Part shown: piece by piece, positions 38,148 through 48,395 of the stretch
Position numbering within the stretch: position 1 is the stretch's first letter
Layout of the letters: the number at the start of each line of letters is the position of its first letter
Source of the DNA: Flavobacteriales bacterium UBA1494
GTDB lineage: Bacteria > Bacteroidota > Bacteroidia > Flavobacteriales_E > Vicingaceae
Direction of reading: 5' to 3'
Length of the DNA stretch: 64,000 nt
NCBI GenBank assembly: GCA_905182175.1
Contig: CAJJAT010000004.1
Coordinates: 16,677-80,676 of the forward strand
Position numbers and translations under genes: made by a program
Notes under the pieces: generated by a model
What the model saw: only the letters and a program-made list of their open reading frames with translations
What the model was told of the DNA's origin: nothing
Database searches by the model: none

Positions 38148-39269
38148 ATGCAGCAAAAATCAATAGATTTCTTTTCTAGAAACTTTGCCAATGAGCAAAT
38201 GAATTTCCTGTACACAGGGAATTTTAGCGATTTACATACCGATCATTTTATTGAATTAAACAGCCAACAAGTTGAAAACGTTGATGGGTCTAAAATGCTA
38301 CAAAGAAAAGCAGCTTTTTTAATTGCAGAATGCTTTCAAAACGTTGTAAGACATAGCGACCTTACGAACAAAGAAGCTTATTTTCACATTAAAAATAATT
38401 TTGGAGTCTTCAGCCTTACTTCAGGCAATACAATACAAAACAACATTGTGTCTGCTCTGAAAGGTCAATTAGAGCAGCTGAATAAACTAACCTCTGAAGA
38501 ATTAAGGGAAGTATATAGACAAACTCTTGAAGATACCTCCTTTTCTAATAAAGGAGGAGCTGGTCTCGGTTTAATCGAAATGGCTCGAAAAACGAAGAAC
38601 AAACTGAGCTTTAGGTTTTCGAGAATAAATGCTATCAAATCTTACTTTTATTTTCAACTGCTGCTGAACTCAACTTCAACAAACCGACACGTTGCAAAGG
38701 GTAATTTTGACGCAGACATTTTACTAAAGAGTGGACTGGTAAAAGATGATTTATTCTTAGTATACAAAGGAATCATTTCATCGAACGTTACTTCCTCTCT
38801 TCTCAGAATAGTGGAACGGACATTTCAATCGCAAAATCAGAAATTTGGTTTTGTTGAATTGATGGGGTTGATTGAAAACTTTACCAAAGCACTAAACTCA
38901 GTAAATAGTGACAGTTCAATGATGCTTCTAATGGGAAAAAATGAGGTAGGATATAAAATTGAGGCCTCTTGCATGGCTAGTAATCTAACGGCGAAAAAAC
39001 TCTCAAGGTCTTTAAATTTATACAAGACATTTAGTCCGGAATGTCTTGAAAATGAACAACTCGATTTATTAAGTAATCCAAATCAAGGTATCCAGAATAA
39101 CTATAAACTGAACCTCGTAAAATTAATCAAGAACTGTTCGGATGTAAAGGTTAACTTCGAGGCATATAATGAAACGCACTCTTTTATTGGCATTAGCGCG
39201 TATTTTTATCAAAATGAGCAGGATACACTGCTTATATTTAAACAAATAAAAAACCTCACAACTAGTTAA
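38148..39269 (+). CDS. SiaB-like (DUF6272) protein with possible second degenerate domain
   Basis: 373 aa. Residues 1-185 contain a HATPase-like N box (AECFQNVVRHS, about 60-70) and G box (GGAGLGLIEMARKT, about 136-149), as in SiaB/DUF6272 kinase-like proteins. Residues about 190-370 repeat the pattern weakly (LVYKGIISSNVTSSLLRIVE, FVELMGLIENFTKALN) but lack the G box. SiaB proteins phosphorylate a SiaC partner in c-di-GMP-linked signalling; no SiaA or SiaC gene is near. Confidence 0.7.
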   Translation: MQQKSIDFFSRNFANEQMNFLYTGNFSDLHTDHFIELNSQQVENVDGSKMLQRKAAFLIAECFQNVVRHSDLTNKEAYFHIKNNFGVFSLTSGNTIQNNIVSALKGQLEQLNKLTSEELREVYRQTLEDTSFSNKGGAGLGLIEMARKTKNKLSFRFSRINAIKSYFYFQLLLNSTSTNRHVAKGNFDADILLKSGLVKDDLFLVYKGIISSNVTSSLLRIVERTFQSQNQKFGFVELMGLIENFTKALNSVNSDSSMMLLMGKNEVGYKIEASCMASNLTAKKLSRSLNLYKTFSPECLENEQLDLLSNPNQGIQNNYKLNLVKLIKNCSDVKVNFEAYNETHSFIGISAYFYQNEQDTLLIFKQIKNLTTS

Positions 39270-39491
39270 TTTATTCCCACAAAGGCGTTAAATTAATTTT
39301 AATTGATACTTTAAAATTAACAGGCAGAATACTGCAGAATACGTTTATTGCAGATAGTGTGCGTCCGTTGTTTTTTGATGTGTTGCACTTGAAAGAAAAA
39401 ATGTAAATGCGATCACTCTATCTTTACAATGACTTTTTGCAAGTCGGTAAAACTTTGCGAAGGAAAAACCGTTACAAACTACAACAACTAA

Positions 39492-39842
39492 ATGAATTTA
39501 CTTTTAGCCCTTATTCTTTTTGATAGCATTGCATTTTTTGCATACGGTCTATCTTGTTTGTTTTCTCAAAAAATGAAAACCGAATTTATTCGGTTTGGAT
39601 TGGCCTCTGCACAGAGAAAAATAACTGGAATTGCTCAAGTACTTGGCGGTTTAGGCTTAATAATAGGGTATTTTTTAGATGTAAGAATATCAATTTTCTC
39701 CACACTTGGTCTATGTGTGCTCATGCTAGCAGGGTTTATTGTGCGTGTTAAGATTAAGGATACACTAGCTGAGACACTTCCTTCGTTTCTATTTATGTTG
39801 CTTAATTTAATCTTAACCTACTTTCTGATTGGTAAGCTCTAA
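39492..39842 (+). CDS. DoxX-like small membrane protein
   Basis: 116 aa with four hydrophobic helices and a short GLASAQRKITGIAQVLGGLGL segment, typical of DoxX/DoxD-like proteins. It faces another DoxX-like gene on the opposite strand with a 4-nt overlap at the 3' ends. Confidence 0.75.
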   Translation: MNLLLALILFDSIAFFAYGLSCLFSQKMKTEFIRFGLASAQRKITGIAQVLGGLGLIIGYFLDVRISIFSTLGLCVLMLAGFIVRVKIKDTLAETLPSFLFMLLNLILTYFLIGKL

Positions 39843-40204
39843 GAAAGGTACACAATGCCAAGACAAAGAATTAGAAAACTTGCCGCAGGTATTGACTTAA
39901 AAAGAGGATCTTTAATCTTCAGGTGCATCAGCACAGAACCACTTAAGAAAAAGAAGAGTCCAAATGCACCAACTTTTTCAAGAAATTGAAATTGAATTGA
40001 GGCAAGTAGTAAAATAGCTAGACCTACTTTTGCGGTCCCTATGACATAGACCGACCAAGTGGGCAAACCATAAGCTGAAAACTCTTCATGAATTGTTTGA
40101 GCGGAACCACCCCTCCACCTAGATGGTTTTTTAGAGTTAACTAACCAAACATTTAAAATGCTGAGGCCGACAATTAATTTCAATAAAATTATAAAATATT
40201 CCAT
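39839..40204 (-). CDS. DoxX-like small membrane protein
   Basis: 121 aa with four helices. The motif RWRGGSAQTIHEEFSAYGLP and GTAKVGLAILLLASI are DoxX-like. It is convergent with the other DoxX-like gene. The two proteins may come from an inverted duplication or be unrelated members; function unknown. Confidence 0.75.
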   Translation of the reverse strand: MEYFIILLKLIVGLSILNVWLVNSKKPSRWRGGSAQTIHEEFSAYGLPTWSVYVIGTAKVGLAILLLASIQFQFLEKVGAFGLFFFLSGSVLMHLKIKDPLFKSIPAASFLILCLGIVYLS

Positions 40205-40509
40205 ATTGCGTTAAATTTTGAACATAGTCCTCTGTACAGATGGGCTCTAAATTAGTCAATCTTTAAAGGATATTGAGTTTAATTGGCAGCAAATTCTCAT
40301 TCTAATTTTTGCCCGTTTAAGAAAGAGCCGATAAGCCCTAAAAGAGTGCCGTAAAAAAACAATTTATTTATAACACACAGGAATAACACACTACTTCTAT
40401 GCTGTAAATCAACAACCTAATAATTTAAACGGAATGAGTCACATTTGAAGGTAGTTTTTTCTAATCTTGATAATAGAAATTTAATATGGATCTTTTGCAA
40501 ATAATTCGA
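40205..40509. other. Intergenic region
   Basis: No gene or clear signal is seen between the DoxX-like gene and the broken OmpA-family gene. Confidence 0.45.
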
Positions 40510-42262
40510 TTAGCTTCTAACCTTTTCCAGTTGACTCAGTACCTCTTTTATTTCCACAAAACTACTTTCTGTGAAATTTAACGTATAGTAACGACTTCCA
40601 TTTAATTGCATATAGCAAAGCATTGGTTTGCAAGCTACCACTTTATATACAAAAATATAGGCGTTTTCGTTCTTTGGAATGTTATGGGCTTCAAAGTGAT
40701 TCTGTTCAACAATAGCGTTACAAGTAATCATGCTGTTGGTATTTTTAAAAACAATGTGCACCTTCTCATTGATCACATCCTCGGACTTCATTACCACCAT
40801 TTGACTTTCGGAAGGATCATTTTCAATAAATTTATCAATGTTAATCCATTTTAAATCATTGGCATTAAAAATATAGTTGGTTAAATATTTTTCTGAGGTT
40901 ATTCCCATTGCGTCCATACTTTCTCCCCACTCTTCCACTTTCCTTTTTCTCTCAGCTCTCCACTGCTTCACTTCTAATTCAAAAACAATTTTATGCTTCT
41001 CATTTCTCAACAATCTTTTCTTAATCACCCTTAAGTAATCAGCAGTTTTAGTAAATTTCTCAGATTTAGCTAAGCGCAATGAATTCCAATGTTCCATTTC
41101 TACAACGTAATACTTCATGTCTTCATGAAAGGACACCATTGCATTTTCGTAGCTTATTTTTCGTTTTTTATACTTTTCAACTCTTAGTAAATAACGCGTC
41201 ATTGCCTTTTGATAGCTTTTTGTTTTGCTTGCTTCGGATTTCACCTTTATTCCACTTGTACCACTGGATCTTTCTTTTATAGCTTTTTAACTTTGGCTCA
41301 TGAGGGGCACGAACCTTGCTCGGCACTTTCGGCTTATCGGGTGGAGCAACTGTATATTTAAATAAAGGAAAGGGGGTTCGGTCAGACTGTAAAACGAGAA
41401 ATTCTATTGTACTAATATTTTCCATTCTGTTTGTGATTGGTCTTCCTGTAGTCGTCCAATTTTCTCCTGAATTTGAAAGAAAGATTTCCATTCCAACTTG
41501 CCTATTTTCATTTGGAACTGCCACAATTAGTTCTTTGCCTTTCGCTAACCTTAAATTTTCTCCATTTTCTGCCTTCACTGTAATTTTGAACATTCCTCCA
41601 GTTTCCAATAACAGCCCATCTGCTTTAGTTTGCAAGCCTGAAGCCATAAAATGTCTAAAGTCAAGTGATTCGATTAATTCGACAGTTACCTTTTCGAGAA
41701 TGGTGTCACCGTTAGTATTTACAAAAATACCTTTGGGAATAGATATTTGAACTCCATTATGACCCTTAACAGCGTTCTTCTTGGTTGGGTCTAAACAAAT
41801 AACAGTTCGATTATTCCGATTAAGTTCTTGTTCTAATTCTAAAATACTTTCAAACTGGTATCCTTTTAAGGAAACTTCTACCCTTCGGTTACTTTCCATA
41901 TTACGTTGGCTAGTATTCGGTAAAATAGGTGCTAACTATCCTTTAAAATCAGTTCTAATATTTTTTACCGCGATGCCTTTTGAAATCAGATAGTTTTTTA
42001 CAGCTTGAGATCGATTGAAGGACAGCTGCTCATTGTATACATTCATCCCTCTGTTGTCGGTGTGTCCTTCAATAAATAGTTCAAAGTCTGGAAAATTAGC
42101 AGTTTCTTCAATTAGTTCATTTAGCTTACATACAGCTGAGTCAGTTAATTCAAATTCAGCAATATTGAAGTATACTGTTTTCTTATTTTCTGTACTGCTT
42201 GATTGTGCAGGAATACTAACTACAAATAATAATATAACCGCGAGAAGCTTGGATATTTTCAT
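40510..42262 (-). pseudogene. OmpA-domain protein gene broken by nonsense and frameshift
   Basis: A signal peptide (MKISKLLAVILLFVVSIPAQ) leads into an OmpA domain: FNIAEFELTDSA, FIEGHTDNRGMNVYNEQLSFNRS and then TDFKG followed by TAG at 41936. The same frame continues with LAPILPNTSQRN and NRRVEVSLKG, the conserved end of the OmpA fold, so a single TAG splits one domain. A beta-rich region follows to about residue 270. Near 41,245-41,330 a frameshift separates it from a long helical, Lys-rich C-terminal part (40510-41244), which has only a GTG at its 5' end. Peptidoglycan-binding Asp and Arg in the OmpA domain are present. Confidence 0.8.
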
Positions 42263-42478
42263 AATTGTTCGTTTTTAAGGGTTGGTAAATACCCTATTAG
42301 AACCTATGAATTGTTTAATTTATTGTCTCGAATGATAAAATTGTGTTGGTACTATTTTAGCAACACGCCTTAAATAAATAAAGTAGACCACATGAATAGT
42401 GTTAAACCATCCCGTTTTGTGTTTGTTTGTCTATTTTTAAGAAGTACAACGACTGAAAGCGAAGAATGACATGCCTTT

Positions 42479-43441
42479 TTAATCTAACAGAGATTTTGCA
42501 ATCTGCTCCATCTTCAAACTATACCCATTCACCTTTTGATGAGTCGGCATCCACCCCAATAAAAACCGAGTAAAATCCGCCCAAGCTATAGCATACATGC
42601 TTCGCCATTCATGTTCCAACTTTGGAAAAGCCTCAATTTTTGTTGATCCTCTCAATTCCCTAAAATAGAAATTAAGTAACTCTTCCTCATGTTGTTCGCA
42701 TTCGTATTCAGTTAAACAGCTGCCCAACAAGTAAACGACATCTTTCATTCCGCAACCACCGCCTACATATTGAAAATCGACCGCAGCAACAGATTTAATG
42801 TCGGGTGCAAAACAAAAGTTAGCCACTTTAGCATCACCATGAATTATCGTTTTATACTTACAATTTCTTAGTTTGTCATCAAGCTTTTTTGCATTCTTTT
42901 TCAACCAATTAGTGTCCATTGCTGCCAGTTCGTCTGGCCTCGTTTCTAACTGCCAATACGACCCTTCGTTCCACAATCTATTTGGCTTATCATTCATAAA
43001 CGTTCCATGGAAGTTAGCCAACCATTTTAAACAAAGCTTTGTTTCTTGAACAGTTAATTGCGACCTTCTCACCTCAAAGCCTGCAGCGTCTAAATCTTCT
43101 AACACCACTCTACTTTCCTCCCCCATTTCACTTGTAAAATGGAATTTCGGAACTTTACAATGGTCGTTCGTTTTATCAGAGTAATGGTGGTACCAGGCCA
43201 TTTCAACTTCGTATGATTTCACCTTTCGCACGTGAGAATTTTTAGTATTCCAACCTCTTGGATGATTCGACTCAATGGGAATGGCAATGTGTTTTACAAT
43301 TACAGTACTAACATTGGAATTTACAAGCTGCCATCGGCTAATTGTTCCATAACCGCTCCAAAGCGATTGAATAGTCTCCAACTCCCTTGCATCTGATGCG
43401 TTAAAATGATAGATTAATTGTCTTTTAAATGAACTCTTCAC
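42479..43441 (-). CDS. Choline/ecdysteroid-kinase-like phosphotransferase
   Basis: 320 aa from GTG at 43441. Family motifs are the Brenner box IHGDAKVANF (about residue 205) and the DFG-equivalent AVDFQYVGGG. The N-lobe has VVLEDLDAAGF. It is close to DUF1679/ecdysteroid-kinase-type small-molecule kinases; the substrate is unknown. Stands alone. Confidence 0.8.
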   Translation of the reverse strand: MKSSFKRQLIYHFNASDARELETIQSLWSGYGTISRWQLVNSNVSTVIVKHIAIPIESNHPRGWNTKNSHVRKVKSYEVEMAWYHHYSDKTNDHCKVPKFHFTSEMGEESRVVLEDLDAAGFEVRRSQLTVQETKLCLKWLANFHGTFMNDKPNRLWNEGSYWQLETRPDELAAMDTNWLKKNAKKLDDKLRNCKYKTIIHGDAKVANFCFAPDIKSVAAVDFQYVGGGCGMKDVVYLLGSCLTEYECEQHEEELLNFYFRELRGSTKIEAFPKLEHEWRSMYAIAWADFTRFLLGWMPTHQKVNGYSLKMEQIAKSLLD

Positions 43442-43891
43442 AACTTAAAAATATGGATATGAATGAAACAAAAGCGGAAACCAATTTTAATTTTTAAACA
43501 GTACTAATGAAACGAAGAAGTTGCCTACTCCGTCTTCTGATCTTATTAACAGTAAACAAAGTACACCAATGACTGCCGTAGTTCTGTTCTTATTTTATAC
43601 CAATCAAGTTTTTTATTGCTGCATACTATTGTAAAAACGATTATTTTAACCCGTAGAATTGGTAAATGCCGAATGCTTAGATAACGAGGAACGATGTGCG
43701 AGACATTCGATGGATTTATCTGTATTACACGATATATTTAGACGTTGACCTACTCGCTATTTAACAGTTTTTATGCGGATTAATGTGCTCTTTGCAGTGC
43801 AGGTTCCAATGCACCGTTAACTGCCTAAGCAACGTCAAAATAATTGCAGAGCGGAAACGGCGATAAGGATGCAGTGAAAAATAAAAATTGA
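43442..43891. other. Intergenic region
   Basis: No gene or clear element is seen in this 450-bp gap between two minus-strand genes. Confidence 0.45.
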
Positions 43892-44521
43892 TTAACCGAT
43901 TAACTTGTGGTCCATGTAATTTAACATGTTGGTATGGTACTCCTCCAATACCTTGGTGTGGAAGTAAGGATAGATAAAACGATCTCTGAATTTAGATTGA
44001 CTTCTGTAATGAGTTGTGTGTGTAATCCGAGTTCTATTGTTCCCGACAGAATCTAATTTAATTCTTTGAAAGCCAATAGACTTGCCACCCTTTATATAGG
44101 CAAACTCTAGCACCCTTTCTTCCTTATTTTTTATAACTATTTCATATGAGACGGCAATTTGAATGATTCCTTTTAAAACACTTAAATTCATAAAATAAAC
44201 TTGGCCGACTTCCGTTGCAGAAAAAGTCTCTTCCTTATATAACACATCTAACTCATTTCGTTTTGAAAGCATCAATGCAAAGGAAACGAGACTTCCTGTA
44301 AACACTAAATTCAGACCTGTTTTATTATACGAATCCCAAACAGTGTCTATGTTGTATTTGGCTTCAAATACCTCTTCGTGCTTCAAAAACTTTTTTGTGC
44401 AGTCACCGGGTCTAAAAGAGACCTGTAGGTCCTTAACGGACCGAACCCGGTTATTGATTTGCTCTTGTATAAAGGCCCTAATTTTCTTATGCGGAATCCG
44501 CTCTAATACAATGTGCTCCAT
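43892..44521 (-). CDS. Hypothetical protein, possibly SRPBCC-like
   Basis: 209 aa, soluble, no signal peptide. Residues 30-200 alternate beta strands with a long C-terminal helix ending EYHTNMLNYMDHKLIG, which resembles START/DUF1990-type lipid-binding folds. The family is not certain. ATG start. Confidence 0.55.
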   Translation of the reverse strand: MEHIVLERIPHKKIRAFIQEQINNRVRSVKDLQVSFRPGDCTKKFLKHEEVFEAKYNIDTVWDSYNKTGLNLVFTGSLVSFALMLSKRNELDVLYKEETFSATEVGQVYFMNLSVLKGIIQIAVSYEIVIKNKEERVLEFAYIKGGKSIGFQRIKLDSVGNNRTRITHTTHYRSQSKFRDRFIYPYFHTKVLEEYHTNMLNYMDHKLIG

Positions 44522-44617
44522 TCAAGTTATTCGCGCAAATCCCAAATAGATTCTGCTGTTACGGACTGCAAAATAAGCCCTAATATTTAAAAAATTGCAA
44601 TTCAAGCATTGAAACTA

Positions 44618-44845
44618 TTATTTTAGTTTTTTCAATCCGTATAAAATGTCATCTAATCCATTTAATTTGATCTCGTAAAGTGTTTCCAATAGCACTCCCA
44701 ACTTTCCTTTTGGAAAGCCTTTTTGACGATACCAAACTAAATAATGTTCAGGAATATCTGCTAATATTCGCCCCTTGTACTTGCCATAAGGCATTTTCAT
44801 GCGAACCAAGTCCATTAAAATTTTGTGCTGTTCTTCATTTTTCAC
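44618..44845 (-). CDS. DUF3820 family protein
   Basis: 75 aa. It matches DUF3820 in size and in the motif MPYGKYKGR(I)LADIPEHYLVW. It lies downstream of the 43892 gene's start region and is monocistronic. The molecular function is not known. Confidence 0.85.
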   Translation of the reverse strand: MKNEEQHKILMDLVRMKMPYGKYKGRILADIPEHYLVWYRQKGFPKGKLGVLLETLYEIKLNGLDDILYGLKKLK

Positions 44846-45070
44846 AATTTAAAAATACTCGCATAAGTTGGTTCTTAGTGCCTAAAAAGCTTTATTATAT
44901 TTACTGCGATAGTATACTAAAAGTACTTCACCTAAGTGTTTGATACAGGATATATTATTTTTGAAGGAATCCTTAAAACAACAGATTTAGAGTCATCCAT
45001 TAATTTAATCTAAGAAAAGAAGCAACTAAGCCTCTCCTGTCATTATCTTGCACAATCCAAATGTATCTCC

Positions 45071-45901
45071 ATGAAGACTAAATTATTTTTAAGCCTACTC
45101 TGTTGCGCGCTCTCCCTTACTGTTTGCGCACAAGACGACTACGATTATGATTATGACGAAGAGTATGAAGATACTGTGAAATTCTCTTTCGGAATCAACT
45201 TTGGTGCTTATTTTTCGAGCCATGAGACGGCGGAAATCTATTCTGGAAGACCCTATATAACGCCCTTTAATATTCCTTTTGTTTTTAGCCAGCCGTTCAA
45301 TGAACAAGTTTTTAGAGATTACTTTAGGTTTGCCTATCAAATTGAGGAGTACCCCCTTGAAACAAGATACAGAACAGCATCGGAAATTGGTGGACACATT
45401 GAGTACAACTTAAATGATGCTGTTGACTTGTATTTAGATGTAAACATTACACAACTAAAATTTGAACAGTTTTTTACTGTGGCAATTTTCGACCCAAACA
45501 ATGGTATCAATGGACCTACATTTGAACAAGTGCCCCTTTTTGGAGAGGAAAATCGGTTTCATCTCAACCTTGGGGCTCAATTTAGTATGTATCACGATGA
45601 GTATTCTAATTTCTATTTCTCTGTTTTTGGGAGTTTAAACAACACTCAAATGAGAAGAAATTACTTCGTAATTAACAACCAAGAGTATGAAATATTTCAC
45701 GTAGCAGAAGACAGACCTAACCAACGATTAGGAGGAATTGGTTACGGCGGAGGAGCAGGTTTAGGGTTTAAATATAAAATAATGGACCACTTGACAACCG
45801 ATTTCTATTACAACATGTCTTACGTTCAAATAAATTTAAGTGAGAATTTTCAACCTTTTGGGTTCAATCATGGTCTAGGAATCCGAATTATTTGGCATTA
45901 A
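45071..45901 (+). CDS. Outer membrane beta-barrel protein, hypothetical
   Basis: 276 aa. A signal peptide ends VCAQ, followed by an acidic stretch DDYDYDYDEEYEDT (residues 22-35). The rest is a beta-barrel with repeated aromatic ends and a C-terminus HGLGIRIIWH. A near-consensus TATCTTGC -7 element lies about 24 nt upstream. The acidic N-terminal tail could bind Ca2+. No family recognised. Confidence 0.65.
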   Translation: MKTKLFLSLLCCALSLTVCAQDDYDYDYDEEYEDTVKFSFGINFGAYFSSHETAEIYSGRPYITPFNIPFVFSQPFNEQVFRDYFRFAYQIEEYPLETRYRTASEIGGHIEYNLNDAVDLYLDVNITQLKFEQFFTVAIFDPNNGINGPTFEQVPLFGEENRFHLNLGAQFSMYHDEYSNFYFSVFGSLNNTQMRRNYFVINNQEYEIFHVAEDRPNQRLGGIGYGGGAGLGFKYKIMDHLTTDFYYNMSYVQINLSENFQPFGFNHGLGIRIIWH

Positions 45902-45924
45902 TTCGTCGATTATTTGCGTGACTG

Positions 45925-46287
45925 CTAATATTCTATTGCATCGCTTACGTCCCAAGCATCCTTTTCAATACCACAAGTAAATTTAAACGTTTCGCTATTG
46001 TGAACTAGAGCGTTGGGATCTTTATAGTTTGCAGCCTCTGCTTTTTTCAACCACTTCTGTAACTCCCTATATTTTGGATTTCTTAATTTTTTATGACCAA
46101 TTACAAAGGTTGGAATATTCGCCTTTCCCGAAGCATACTGTCCTCTTAATTCTAGCTCTTTAGATTTGTTGGCTGTCACGTCGTAAAATAAAAATACAAC
46201 TCCACTTGTTGTCAGTAATTTTTTATAGTACTGCGTTTTGTGGCAATTACCAGCACCGTAAAGTTTTATGTTATTCCTCTTATCCAT
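45925..46287 (-). CDS. Glutaredoxin-like protein
   Basis: 120 aa. The glutaredoxin/ArsC-like fold shows a single active-site Cys in GAGNCHKTQYYKKLL (Cys 15) and the cis-Pro glutathione site NIPTFVIGHKKL. It lacks the second active-site Cys, so it is monothiol-like. It is the last gene of the msrB-msrA-selO operon, 4 bp after selO. Glutaredoxin is a reported substrate of E. coli SelO, so the adjacency is notable. Confidence 0.75.
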   Translation of the reverse strand: MDKRNNIKLYGAGNCHKTQYYKKLLTTSGVVFLFYDVTANKSKELELRGQYASGKANIPTFVIGHKKLRNPKYRELQKWLKKAEAANYKDPNALVHNSETFKFTCGIEKDAWDVSDAIEY

Positions 46288-46291
46288 GCGT

Positions 46292-47860
46292 TTAAGAACT
46301 ACAGGATAGCATCGAACAGCCGACCTTATTCATTGCCCATTGGGGCCGCTTTACAAACCATTTTTCCATTTCAGGTTGCGCATCATAAGGTTTTAGTAAC
46401 AGTTGATATAACTCTTCTACTATAGTGTTATCTCCTTTCTCTGCGGCATCAATGGCCAATTGCGCCATGTAATTTCGTAAAACGTATTTGGGGTTTACTG
46501 CTTTCATTTTTAAACTCCTTTCAGTTGAGTTACAGTTCTCCTTCTGTATCAATTCCCGATAGTTTTCAAACCACATTTCCCAATGCACTTTTTCTGCAGT
46601 TAATTCTTCATCACCCAAGTAAGTTGTTTCAGTCAAAATAGACCAAAAAGACTCAAAATCCAATGCCTTTTCAGAACTTAATTTCCTAAAAAAAAGCGTC
46701 ATGTCAATCTGTGACTTTTCTAGGTTATCTTCCAACTGAGTTATGAATTCTTCTTTCACTTCTTCTCTTAGCGTAAGCCCTAGTTTTTGGCACATCATTT
46801 TATGAAAGCCCACGGTATACTCTTTTTTGTATTCTTGCAAGATCTCTTGCAAAGGTTCGACGTCTTCTATTAACGGATACAGGGCATTTGCCAGCTGTGT
46901 TAAATTCCACAACGCAACGTTAGGTTGCCTGCCAAAACGATATCGTTTATTCTCTAAATCAGTTGTATTAGGAGTCCAATTTGGGTCAAAATTCTCCAAC
47001 CAACCATACGGACCATAATCTATTGTTTGTCCTAAAATTGAAAGGTTGTCCGTATTCATTACCCCGTGAACAAAACCAACCCTTTGCCAATGAATGATAA
47101 GGTCTTTTGTTCTAGACACTACCTCCTTGAAAAAAGCTAAATAAGTTGGTTTGGAAGGTTCGCCAAGCTCCGAAAAGTGATGCTTGATGGTATAGTCTAC
47201 CAGCTGTTTCAATTCTTCCTTCTCCCCTCTAGAGGCCAATATCTCAAAGCTTCCAAAACGGATAAATGATTCAGAAACTCGACAAACAACAGCTCCCAAT
47301 TCGTCTTTCGGATTGCCATTGTACAAAATATCTCTTGAGACAATATCGCCTGTTGTAATCAAAGACAATGCTCTTGTTGTAGGAACCCCTAAATGATGCA
47401 TTGCTTCGCTGCACAGGTATTCCCGAATAGAAGAACGTAAAACGGCAAAGCCATCCGCCCGACGAGAATAAGGTGTTGGCCCTGCTCCTTTGAGCTGAAA
47501 TTTCAAGTTTTTATCGTTCACCTCAAGTTCTGCAATATTAATTGCTCTACCATCGCCTAGTTGCCCTGCCCAATGCCCAAATTGATGGCCACCGTAGCAC
47601 ATAGCATAACTTTCAAAACCATTAAACTTCTCCGCTCCACTCAGCTGTCTCAACAATTTTTCATGATCTCCACCTTCTAATTCATAGTCCTTTAAAAAAG
47701 AACTAGAAATATGAACCCATTTAGGGTCCTCCGGCTTCTTTGTTTCTGCCAATGAAAAGTGTGCATGATTGACTTGTCTGGTGAAGTTTTTTTTCTCTAA
47801 ATCAATTTTTAACGCTGATGTAAATTGAGGGCTACTTTTAAGGTCTGAGAGCTGTTGCAT
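46292..47860 (-). CDS. selO: Protein adenylyltransferase SelO (YdiU)
   Basis: 522 aa, in the length range of bacterial SelO. Conserved segments include the pseudokinase nucleotide-binding GDGRAINIAE, LKGAGPTPYSRRADG, the catalytic region VHGVMNTDNLSILG, and the DYGPYGWLE metal site. The C-terminus ends CSMLSCSS, as in family members with a conserved Cys. SelO transfers AMP to Ser/Thr/Tyr of redox proteins under oxidative stress. It sits 4 bp after msrA and 4 bp before the glutaredoxin-like gene. Confidence 0.95.
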   Translation of the reverse strand: MQQLSDLKSSPQFTSALKIDLEKKNFTRQVNHAHFSLAETKKPEDPKWVHISSSFLKDYELEGGDHEKLLRQLSGAEKFNGFESYAMCYGGHQFGHWAGQLGDGRAINIAELEVNDKNLKFQLKGAGPTPYSRRADGFAVLRSSIREYLCSEAMHHLGVPTTRALSLITTGDIVSRDILYNGNPKDELGAVVCRVSESFIRFGSFEILASRGEKEELKQLVDYTIKHHFSELGEPSKPTYLAFFKEVVSRTKDLIIHWQRVGFVHGVMNTDNLSILGQTIDYGPYGWLENFDPNWTPNTTDLENKRYRFGRQPNVALWNLTQLANALYPLIEDVEPLQEILQEYKKEYTVGFHKMMCQKLGLTLREEVKEEFITQLEDNLEKSQIDMTLFFRKLSSEKALDFESFWSILTETTYLGDEELTAEKVHWEMWFENYRELIQKENCNSTERSLKMKAVNPKYVLRNYMAQLAIDAAEKGDNTIVEELYQLLLKPYDAQPEMEKWFVKRPQWAMNKVGCSMLSCSS

Positions 47861-47864
47861 GGTG

Positions 47865-48395
47865 TTATTTTAATCGATCGGCATACATGTTTCTTAATTT
47901 TGAAATCTTTGGAGAAATTACCGCTCTGCAATACCCTTCATCAGAATTTTGGTTGTAGTAATCTCTGTGGTTGTCTTCGGCCTCGTGAAACTCTTCCGCT
48001 TGTGTTAATTCAGTTACAATTGGATTTTCAAACGCATTACTCAAAGTAGTAAAGACGTTCTCCACTGTTTCCTTTTGAGCGTCGTTTTGGTAATAAATCA
48101 CTGATCGGTATTGTGTTCCCCTATCCGCTCCTTGTCGGTTTAGTTGAGTTGGATCGTGACTTGTCATAAAAATAGTAATTAAGTCCTTAAAGCTTAACTC
48201 CTCCGCATTAAAAGTAACCTTCACCACTTCTGCATGTCCAGTTAATCCTGAACAAACTTCTCGGTAAGTCGGCTTGCCAGGAGCAGTTCCACCTGAATAA
48301 CCAGATTCCACTTTTTCAACGCCTTTCAATCGCTGAACTACCGCTTCGATGCACCAAAAGCATCCGCCACCAAATACTGCTATTTCATTTTTCAT
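47865..48395 (-). CDS. msrA: Peptide-methionine (S)-S-oxide reductase
   Basis: 176 aa. The catalytic motif is GGCFWCIEA (Cys about residue 12), with GYSGGTAPGKPTYREVCSG and THDPTQLNRQGADRGTQYRS. It repairs the S-epimer of oxidised methionine using thioredoxin. Its start overlaps msrB by 11 nt. Confidence 0.97.
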   Translation of the reverse strand: MKNEIAVFGGGCFWCIEAVVQRLKGVEKVESGYSGGTAPGKPTYREVCSGLTGHAEVVKVTFNAEELSFKDLITIFMTSHDPTQLNRQGADRGTQYRSVIYYQNDAQKETVENVFTTLSNAFENPIVTELTQAEEFHEAEDNHRDYYNQNSDEGYCRAVISPKISKLRNMYADRLK

